Below, in pieces: positions 56,340-64,000 of a stretch of 64,000 nt of DNA. The position numbers and the translations under genes were made by a program. The notes beneath the pieces are model-generated. The model saw only the letters and a list, made by a program, of their open reading frames with translations. It did not search any database and was not told where the DNA came from. Position 1 is the first letter of the stretch. Every line of letters starts with the position of its first letter. Source of the DNA: Hygrophila difformis (Eukaryota > Streptophyta > Magnoliopsida > Lamiales > Acanthaceae); contig JAOANR010000014.1 of assembly GCA_030278955.1 (NCBI GenBank), positions 18,230,068 through 18,294,067 of the forward strand. Direction: 5' to 3'.

Positions 56340-56840
56340 TGACTTAACATAGAGGCAAATTTTTCTCAGACCTGTTGTGCCCTGTGCCCAGGTGACCTGA
56401 AGGATTCTTTTTCGGCAAGCGGACTGACCCGGCCGACAGAGGAGAATTTTTGGCACTCCAGAGTCCAGAGGGGGACCCTGGGGAGAAAATTTTTGGCAGC
56501 CCGGAGTGACCCTGTCCGACCCGGGAAGATAAAGTTTTGACACCGGATCCAACCCACCTGAACATTGAAGAGAAAGGAAGCAAATTTACAACCCGGATGG
56601 GTCCTAACTCCTAACCAACCGAAATGTAAGAAATGGTCGACCACAATAATGCCAGAACATTGAGCACATCGTGGAGGCAACGTAGCGGCAAGAGGACACT
56701 TGGCTGCCTATAAACACCAAGCAATGTAGAGACAAGAGGACACTCAATCCACATAGCAAAAACTTTGCATTTTATCTTATCCTAGTTTTCAGCAGTAATT
56801 TAGCATCGTTTCTGTAGCTGTAGCTTAATTGGCTTACTTT
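56340..56840. mobile_element. Possible LTR fragment
   Basis: GC-rich with a repeated motif (GAGAATTTTTGGCACTCC / GAGAAAATTTTTGGCAGCCC) and a TATA-like CTATAAACACC at about 56709, followed by sequence resembling a retroelement leader. No ends or TSD were found. Confidence 0.3.
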
Positions 56841-56843
56841 GTA

Positions 56844-57112
56844 CTTCCTCCGTTTTTTTTTCTTTTAATTTACACTTCATGTTTTCACGCAATCCAATAC
56901 ACATTTTTAATGCTTAATATATCAAATATCAAATTGTATAAAAATAAAAATTATAAAAATTTAATATTCTAAAGCTATGTAATTAGACGAATCCAACAAG
57001 ATCTCACTTGACTATATTTTATCTTATATAATTGTGTTAAAAAGTTGAATTGAAATCTATTCAATGAATAATAATTACTATGCATACGTAAATTTTATTA
57101 AAAACGGAGGGG
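56844..57112. mobile_element. Stowaway-like MITE
   Basis: CTTCCTCCGTTTTTTTTTCT...ATTAAAAACGGAGGG, TA on both sides, about 269 bp, with the family's inner blocks (ACGAATCCAACAAGATCTCA). Confidence 0.65.
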
Positions 57113-57119
57113 TACTTCG

Positions 57120-58300
57120 GTAATAGTATCTCACTCAGTTCCTTGTAGCTATAGCATTGGGCAAGAAATCAATTTTTGTTCACTATTCTTATATTTTGAA
57201 GGTGCAATCCAACGAAAGAGTTTACTCAAATTCTATCGTCTTAGGCCTGCAAAATCTTTACTATTCATTGTTGTCCAAATTTCAACGATAAAAATGATAT
57301 AGCAGCAACATTTTGAAAATCACCTGCATTGCATTGTAAGCATATTTTTTTGGAAGAGTTTTTTTTTTTTTTGGAAGAGGCATTGTAAGCATATTGATAT
57401 CCCTCATCTGTCGACGTGTGAGTTGAATAAGTGAAAAAAATCAAAAGACCTTCAAATAATGAAATACTTCTCACTTTATGTACAGCATAATCCTACCATG
57501 GAAAGTTGCATCAAAGCTTGCACTGAAAATGCACAAATAGGACCCACATAAGCTTTAGCACATGGCGACATGCATAATTTCACTACACAACAACATCAAC
57601 AAAACTAAATTGTGGACAATTCTCTAAATTTGACTCTTCTTACTAGTGTGAGTCTGAAAGCAGAGCAACAACCTAACCTCTTAAGGAAAATAGCACATTC
57701 TGGAACACTTTGGCATCACCATTCTTGGTGAAACCGAATTTTGCATTTTGGCAACATTTGACATCAGATTAGCATAGACAAGGGATTGTCATAAAAATGC
57801 CTTAACTCCCCATGATTGGCATTGCCAAGTAGATGTAATCCCTGTTGTCCTGTAGTATTTGTAGTGTCAATCCTGAAGAATGGATATGTCCAAATTGTGA
57901 ACAACTTAAACATGCAATCTAATTTAATTTGAGAATGAAAAAATATAGAAAAAGTTCTGAATGAAAGAGCCTCAAACAAATTGGAAAATTTCCACTGTAA
58001 TATATATCAAACCTTGAAAAATTTTGTAGAGATGAGAGTTCCGCTGACCAATAAGCAAAGATTCACACTTTTGAATACAATCTAATCTGTAAAAATCATC
58101 AAACTTGTGATGCATAATGAATGTTGGATGAAACATTAAAACATACACAAGGACAAATTATACTAAAGACAGAATAGCAGTATAGTCGGCAAAATATGCA
58201 TAAGAGCATAATAATATGTCATAATGTGACTAGATAATATATAAGTTTGGAAGATATAAAGTTATCATGTTTATTTACCTTACGATGAAATTCACAAATC
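57120..58300. other. 3' flank of the NLR gene
   Basis: No second gene is visible. Part of the stretch nearest 58300 is probably the NLR 3' UTR. Confidence 0.35.
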
Positions 58301-58309
58301 GGCTATAAA

Positions 58310-61132
58310 CTAATCATGTTTAATTACCTTAAAATTAGCGCTTGCTAAACTCTGTAGATCTCTATTCTGACGGTCAACCAGGACGGACACTTGAAGGTTA
58401 GGATTCCCAAGTTCTTCTTGTTCTTCAGTTATTCTTTTAGCAGAAAAAATGGAAGAATCACTGCACCGCGAAACATGTATTGATTGAATGTTTGGAATCT
58501 CACCAATATCAGAAGGAATCTCTCTTAAATTAGGCAACTCATAAAGAGAAAGGCGCTCGAGGCGTGGGAAATGAGTGCCATCCATTGTCCAAGATTCCAA
58601 ATCTTTGCAATAAGCCAGGGATAGCACTTTTAGACTTGAGAAATGTGCTTCTGTCAATCTCCATTCAGTCCCTACAATGCGTACCAGAAAAACCTTTTCA
58701 AGGTTGGGTAGAGCACCCATCATCATGGTCACCTCATCCCAATTATGGTGTTTCCCACTAAAATATAACTTTTTTAGTGAATGTGGGAATACCAAGCTGT
58801 GAAGCAACGATTCTCTTCGCCTTGCTGCTTCTATTGGAGGACCAATCAGCTGTAACTGAAGGTGTTCTAGTTTATGCAACTGCTCAAGATTGATGTATTC
58901 AAAGAGATCATACACAAGATATACTTTCTTGATATTGGGGATTCTTTTAACCACTTCACTACTTTTGAAGTTATACACACGAGAAAGGCTCGTTAGGTTC
59001 CACAAAACCAAGTTGTCATCATCAAGAGTGCTTGGGGGCTCGAGAATCGCATCAAAATAGATATGTCGAAGTTGAGGCAACTTCCAAATTTCAATTGGTA
59101 CCGTAAGAGATATACTGTCACCATAACAACCACCAACAATCAGTGTTTGAAGATTCCAAACGAGGGCAATTGAAGAAAAGTGCAACTTGACAGGCTTACT
59201 AATCCGAAGGGTGAGGTATCGGGAGTTGTAAAAGTGAAAAGCATGTTTCACAGAACTGGCATCCTCTCTTGAACTGAAGATATATTTTACTTTATGATCT
59301 CCTGTTAACACCCTCAACAATCTTAAATTCAAATCCAAGATACCCTCCTCTTCAATATCCGATACAATGATGGAACGAACCAGTGATGAAGACTTCAAGG
59401 TATAAACTTCTTCTTGATGTGGATATTCATCCTTTAAAACCTCCCCCCGGACGACAATGCGCCGCTGTGCATACAAGTCAGATTCATAATGAAGATTTCG
59501 TACATACCATTGTGGTTCTTTGCGATCATGAGACCCCCCATGACAAAGAAATTTCTTCACAGAACTAAGAATGCCCTTGCTAACAGAAGGTTTGTGCTTC
59601 CTCACATCACAAAAAAAGTTATCCTTTCGAGCTTCTCTTATACATAAATCCCTTAACAAATCATGCATCTTGCAACTTTTTACCTTCCCACTGGATCCCC
59701 ATTCATCAACTAAAATCAAATTTCTTTCCACAAGATCATTAAGGTATTTTTCAACCACATCTTCCATGATCATACCATCAATGGGTTTCAAAAATCCTTC
59801 GGCCACTAATAACTTGACAAGCCATGAGATTTGAATTCTTGCATCCTCACGAAAAATGCCCATGTAAAGAAAACATGACTTCAGATGAACTGGCAAATAC
59901 TTATAGCTCAAATATAGTATTTTCAAGCAACGCTCATCATCCACTAAATTCACAGTTGAACTTATATTTCTAGCCACATCTTCCCAGTATTGTTTTGTTT
60001 TGTTGGACTTTGCCAAGAGTCCTCCAATTACAACAATAGACAATGGAAGTCCCCTGCAACCTTTTACCATCTTTTTGCCAATTTCCTGCAATTCTAACGC
60101 GCAAGAATCTTCTTCAAACACAATTTTGCAGAAAAGGTTCCAACTTTTATCTTCATCTAGCAGATTGAGTTGAATGCCACTAGAATTAGTTAGCTGAAGG
60201 GCCAAATTTGATATCCTGGTGGTTACTATCACCACACTCCCATTCTTGTTATCAGGAAAATATCTTTTTATATCATCCCACGCCTCAGTGCTCCACATGT
60301 CATCCATCACAACCAAATACCTCATGCCTGAAAATCTTTTATGTATTCTTTCTCCTAATTGATCTTCACTCAATTGGATCAGTGTCTCCTTATTTATCCC
60401 AACTCTTAATTGATGATCTTCACTCACTTGGCTTGATGTTTTCTCGTTGCTATGCGCGCCTCTTTGACATAAAATTTCTATGAGAATATCCCGAGTTTTG
60501 AATTTTTGAGAAATTGTAACCCAAACTCGAATATCAAAATGGTACGCAACAAGGCTATGTTCAAAGGCTTTAAGAGCAAGCGTTGTCTTACCAATACCAC
60601 CCATACCGATGATGGGTATTATTTGGCGACTAGATTGTTGCTTTCGAGTGAGCTTATCCAACATGTCCTCCAAGACATCTTCAAAGCCCACCATGATGTC
60701 TTGCTGCTTCAAGGATTGAAGTGCAGTTGGTGAAGCATCGAACGTCCAACTCCCACTTTCATGATCTTCATCTCCCAGCTTCTCTTTAACATCCATTGTT
60801 TTTCTGTTTATATGATCCATCTCTTCAACAACCTTCTGTAGATCTTGATAGAAGCGATCACCATTATTGCTTGTGGATCCACCAATTCGATCTACTATAT
60901 AGGATTCAATGATGTCTTCGGCAGCATAAGCAGCACATTTTATGAGACTGTCTAAATCTTGTACCGAATAAAGCTCGCGATGGGAATAGAGTTCAAGGAA
61001 TTCTTGCAGGAAAGTAACATTTTCGAGTAAGGACTCAACTTGGTGGTTGTCAAGAGAAATAGGAGGGTTGGGATGATTTTGGATGGTATGAATAATGGTC
61101 TGAAGAGAAACGAGTGCTGCAAAGGATGCCAT
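58310..61132 (-). CDS. CC-NB-LRR immune receptor (R1-like NLR)
   Basis: An intact single-exon gene of 940 aa counted from the Met at 61132 (MASFAALVSLQ); an upstream in-frame Met at 61174 adds 14 residues of no recognisable type, so the inner start is preferred. NLRs sense pathogen effectors and trigger immunity. An N-terminal helical CC domain (about 1-150) precedes the NB-ARC, with P-loop GMGGIGKTT (about 176), kinase-2 LVVMDDMW (about 271), RNBS-B GSVVIVTTR, GLPLSIVV (about 360), RNBS-D CFLYMGIF and MHD as MHDLLRDL (about 487). Irregular leucine-rich repeats follow from about 590 to 900. The CC and the FLYMGIFREDARI context resemble the asterid R1/Rpi-blb2-like clade. No stop or frameshift was found; all ATPase motifs are kept. 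Confidence 0.93.
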   Translation of the reverse strand: MASFAALVSLQTIIHTIQNHPNPPISLDNHQVESLLENVTFLQEFLELYSHRELYSVQDLDSLIKCAAYAAEDIIESYIVDRIGGSTSNNGDRFYQDLQKVVEEMDHINRKTMDVKEKLGDEDHESGSWTFDASPTALQSLKQQDIMVGFEDVLEDMLDKLTRKQQSSRQIIPIIGMGGIGKTTLALKAFEHSLVAYHFDIRVWVTISQKFKTRDILIEILCQRGAHSNEKTSSQVSEDHQLRVGINKETLIQLSEDQLGERIHKRFSGMRYLVVMDDMWSTEAWDDIKRYFPDNKNGSVVIVTTRISNLALQLTNSSGIQLNLLDEDKSWNLFCKIVFEEDSCALELQEIGKKMVKGCRGLPLSIVVIGGLLAKSNKTKQYWEDVARNISSTVNLVDDERCLKILYLSYKYLPVHLKSCFLYMGIFREDARIQISWLVKLLVAEGFLKPIDGMIMEDVVEKYLNDLVERNLILVDEWGSSGKVKSCKMHDLLRDLCIREARKDNFFCDVRKHKPSVSKGILSSVKKFLCHGGSHDRKEPQWYVRNLHYESDLYAQRRIVVRGEVLKDEYPHQEEVYTLKSSSLVRSIIVSDIEEEGILDLNLRLLRVLTGDHKVKYIFSSREDASSVKHAFHFYNSRYLTLRISKPVKLHFSSIALVWNLQTLIVGGCYGDSISLTVPIEIWKLPQLRHIYFDAILEPPSTLDDDNLVLWNLTSLSRVYNFKSSEVVKRIPNIKKVYLVYDLFEYINLEQLHKLEHLQLQLIGPPIEAARRRESLLHSLVFPHSLKKLYFSGKHHNWDEVTMMMGALPNLEKVFLVRIVGTEWRLTEAHFSSLKVLSLAYCKDLESWTMDGTHFPRLERLSLYELPNLREIPSDIGEIPNIQSIHVSRCSDSSIFSAKRITEEQEELGNPNLQVSVLVDRQNRDLQSLASANFKVIKHD

Positions 61133-61199
61133 GATTTCTCTCACTCCTTCAATTTGTTTAGGAAAATGCTGCAATTCAAGGAATAGTTAAAGGGGAAAC

Positions 61200-61900
61200 C
61201 AAAGTGAGTTTTTAGACAACTAAGAAAAATACAGTGAATAAAGGCAAAAAAAATAACGTCCTTTTTCTTTTTGATTTGTCCGCTTTCGTCGTCTACTGAT
61301 TTTCTGCCCCATATAATCGTCTACCTTTTTTCTGGAGGGGGGGCGGGAATCCTCTACCTTTTTTATTTATATCCAAATCCATCATCTTTTCAATTATCAA
61401 ACAAAATTACCCGAGTTGGCATTCTTAATTCATTTTTTTGCAGAAGTGGCAATCTCAAAGATACAAGAATCCACCTCGGTGGTCCAACTAACCGGGTCTT
61501 TAACCCCGACGGCCCGACCCAGTATTTTGGGTTTAGCGTTTAAACCCGACTCCAACCCTCCCCAGGCCTTTAGTTCACGCCATTTTTAAATGAATTATGA
61601 ACTTAACTAGAATCACCAATTACTTATCAATGAAAACCGTGTTGAATTCAAATCAAATTCCCAACTACCATATCTTCTGCAATTCTACCTACTTTTAGTT
61701 CAACTTCGTAAGAACTTTCTTACGAATAGCAGCAGAACCCGAAAGATGCCCTAATAGCAAAACAAAATATGAACCATGCTGAAGTAAGATTTTCTCCGCA
61801 AATTACACAGAAAAAAACTAAAATTGTCATTAGCAAGACAAGTAGATCCTGATAAATCAAATCAGATGCTTTGGAATTCATTGAATAGGAACTTTCATCT
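61200..61900. other. Upstream region of the NLR gene
   Basis: It presumably holds the NLR promoter. I see no clear TATA box within 100 bp of the ATG and no other gene. Confidence 0.35.
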
Positions 61901-61903
61901 TAC

Positions 61904-62163
61904 CTCTAACACCGTTGTTGATTAAAGCATCGATTTCCCCAAACGCATCCCACGCCTTCATCACAGAGACCTCAATTGCAGCGCCGTTCGCACTAATATG
62001 AAGCTCATCCGCCACAGCTCTGTGCGGATTTTGCCTACACTCTCTGGAGAAGTCTGATCCGACCGTGATTTCATCGCAGAGCAATTGCAGTCGATCGATT
62101 ATCCGAGCAGCAGCGATGATTATGCAGCCGGCTTTGGCCAGATCGAAGCGGAAGCCTTTTTGG
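61904..62163 (-). pseudogene. Short-chain dehydrogenase/reductase, first-exon fragment
   Basis: The translation reads [23 protein letters not shown], then [22 protein letters not shown], the N-terminal Rossmann half of a classical SDR (NAD(P)H-dependent oxidoreductase). The exon ends in a good donor (GTAAGA after 61904). Two core features are missing: the glycine-rich TGxxxGxG cofactor motif, which should lie just before FDLAKAG but is replaced by a T/G homopolymer, and the Ala of NNAG (here NNGVRG). No further exons occur downstream before the NLR. A dead fragment, or a gene whose start is spoiled by misassembly. Confidence 0.7.
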
Positions 62164-62170
62164 CCGTGTG

Positions 62171-62174
62171 TTTT

Positions 62175-62205
<31 letters not shown>

Positions 62206-62210
62206 GGGGG
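62171..62210. repeat. T14-G26 homopolymer pair
   Basis: Fourteen T directly followed by 26 G. Poly-G of this length is rare in plant DNA and could form a G-quadruplex; an assembly artefact is equally possible. Confidence 0.8.
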
Positions 62211-62214
62211 TTTG

Positions 62215-63030
62215 GTGGAGTGTCGCACACCTAGGTTAATTATTCTATAATAAGGGCATGTTTGGTTAATGCATTAGGCTGTATTAGGCCTTATCGTATT
62301 AATTTAATACATACATAAAATTATACTAACCCCTTTGTTTTTTTTAACATCCGCATTAAGTATTACTTAATGCGTCGATCAACGCATAACTTAATACCGC
62401 TGGGGAGTGCGGGTTTACTCGGGTAATCATTTTTTCTTCCTTTCTTCCTCTCCCCGCTCCATCCCCTTCCCCAGCCCCCCTTCTCCGTTCCTCCGTTCCA
62501 TCCCTTTCTCGTTGCCCTAAGTCCCGACGCTCTCCTTGCCCTGACGGTGGCAGCCAGCCATCGATGCTTGTTTATAGCATTTTGTCATGTGCTCTCCAGT
62601 CTCCAGAGCCCACGCTAAACCGCCCACACTCCCACTCCCACAGCCACAAGCCCACAACCCACACACGGCAGAGACGTGTATAGGAAGGCGGCGACACGGG
62701 TGGACAGCCCCTTCATTATTGCGGTTTTCCCCTTCGATTCAGGTTCGGTTCCTGTTCCTATTTTACTCTCAGTGTTTTGGTTTTCTATAGATTTCTATTT
62801 TTGCTGTGTTTAGCGTATTCAAATTTAATTGCTTATATTTCCTCCATTGACATTGTAGATAATTTCCCTCTACCTGTTTGATATATTGTCTCTGAAAGTA
62901 TTTTATGTCATATATGTTGTGTTGAATCTTATTTTCACTGAATCTTGTTGGTAAATTTGTAGTCAACGGGGAAATACAATGTGATGTTACTCTTGGTAAT
63001 AGCTTTAGAATCCAGTCCTTACAATTTCAT
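62215..63030. other. Spacer left of the RPA1-like fragment
   Basis: It starts with a MITE-like end (GGGCATGTTTGGTTAATG near 62257), then a CT-rich stretch (62420-62530). No coding exon recognised. Confidence 0.35.
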
Positions 63031-63036
63031 AGTTAG

Positions 63037-63858
63037 ATGATTTACAAGGATGCCAAAGGTGAAGGTTTTGTGTTCAATGTGCAGTTTACTGATGAAGAAA
63101 TGAGTGTATTTTAGATTTTTGTGGGGGTAATTGATAAATTATTGTATTTCATATGCTTTGTGAACTAACTAGTTTAATTCGTTGACATCATTCACGTCAC
63201 ACAAATACAAGCAACAGTGTTTAATCATGCTGCAAGGATGTTCTTTGATAAATTTTTTCTTATTTTTTTCCTTATTGGTTGCTTATTGCTCAATGCATTT
63301 CTTGTTGTCTACTTTCGGTTGTATAACTGTGATGTGTGTTTGGCCATTACGATGTTATTGGTGTGGTTCTGAATGTCTCTCCTTCAATGAGCATTAGAAG
63401 GAAAAGCAACAAGGAAACTGTTCCAAAACGTGATATTAACATTACTGATGAGACGTATCTGTGGCATTATTTCATTGTTTCGTTCATCTATTCATTAGTT
63501 TAATTTAATATGTATTAGTCCTTATGGTTTTGAATTTGATTTCCAGGAAGAAAACTGTTCTGGTGTCTCTATGGGACGAGCTCGCCACAAACTGTTCTGG
63601 ACAAGAGGTATTGTACATGGCTGACAAATTTCCTATAGTTGGTACTTAAATCCCTCATAGTTGGTGACTTCAAGGTAATCAAACTGTTCGGAATGTCTCT
63701 TGAACACAAACTACTATGTTCTGTAGTGGCCATGAAATTTAATTAGCAGCTCAGAAATTTTCTTAATATGTTAGTGCAGGTTTATCTCTATCAACACGTG
63801 GCAAGATCACTGTCTTAGTGAATCTGGACGTACCAGAAGCCAAAAAGTTGAGGTCTTG
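63037..63858 (+). pseudogene. RPA1: RPA1 (RPA70, replication protein A large subunit)-like gene, partial
   Basis: RPA1 is the main single-strand DNA-binding subunit in replication and repair. Four pieces are readable in order: 63037-63099 (YKDAKGEGFVFNVQFTDEE, part of OB-fold DBD-A), about 63339-63454 (DVIGVVLNVSPSMSIRRKS, donor after GAGAC), 63547-63674 (VSLWDELATN, MADKFPIV) and 63780-63858 (LSLSTRGKITV, PEAKKLRSW, good donor). The segment between the first two pieces is missing, the frame breaks near 63640 giving TAA at 63647-63649, and the 63674/63780 junction is out of phase by one base. It is therefore most likely a pseudogene, continuing past the right edge. Confidence 0.7.
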
Positions 63859-64000
63859 GTAAGAATCTTCATATTCCAACAGAAAAATTAAACTGAATGC
63901 AGTTTTGTAATTTAGATTTTAGGTTGTAGGTTTTAATCTCAGTATAGATTTTGTACTTTTTGTTAAAAATTGTAATTTAGGTTGTAGGGTTTAATCTAAA

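Overview
The window is plant nuclear DNA: genes with GT-AG introns, TEs making up a large share of the sequence, AT-rich spacers, and plant-specific families (NPF transporter, CC-NB-LRR, Sirevirus, Stowaway and Tourist MITEs, Helitron). The R1-like coiled-coil NLR points to a eudicot, probably an asterid; that is inference from family resemblance, not proof.

Layout. (1) 1-22.6 kb, minus strand: a tandem cluster of NPF5-like transporter genes. Copy A is only a terminal exon (65-890). Copy B (12419-15686) has all four exons but a 1-base deletion in exon 2. Copy C (17405-22613) has four good exons, but exon 4 is split by a young 3.15-kb non-autonomous LTR element (18249-21396, TSD CTTTG). Between A and B lie a truncated Sirevirus 3' end (920-2109) and a complete 9.8-kb Sirevirus (2339-12166, TSD GAAAC, two 950-bp LTRs that look identical, intact 1665-aa gag-pol, and an extra downstream reading frame carrying one frameshift). 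(2) 24.3-25.0 kb: a solo LTR with TSD CTGAC. (3) 25.5-42.7 kb, plus strand: a site-1 protease (S1P, subtilase) gene. Its catalytic exons are readable, but it has a frameshift in exon 1, a nonsense codon in exon 7, and no 3' part. It runs directly into a second copy of its own 5' UTR and exon 1. That second copy is split by two Tourist-like elements, the larger holding a Helitron, a long inverted repeat and Stowaways. A 1.2-kb TRIM/SMART-type element sits in S1P intron 1. (4) 42.7-58.3 kb: gene-poor and AT-rich, with MITEs, a SINE, another Helitron end, LINE-like tails and two unusual short-motif arrays (46.57-48.35 kb and 54.58-54.95 kb). (5) 58310-61132, minus: an intact single-exon CC-NB-LRR, the only host gene here with no visible lesion. 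(6) 61.9-62.2 kb: a fragment of a short-chain dehydrogenase first exon abutting a T14-G26 run. (7) 63.0-63.9 kb, plus: exon pieces of an RPA1 (RPA70)-like gene running to the right edge.

How it fits together. There is no shared pathway. The window reads as a locus of decaying duplicated genes loaded with recent transposon insertions. Exact target-site duplications and empty sites in sister copies let many insertions be dated relative to each other. Several gene lesions are single missing bases in homopolymers, so assembly error must be separated from true pseudogenisation.
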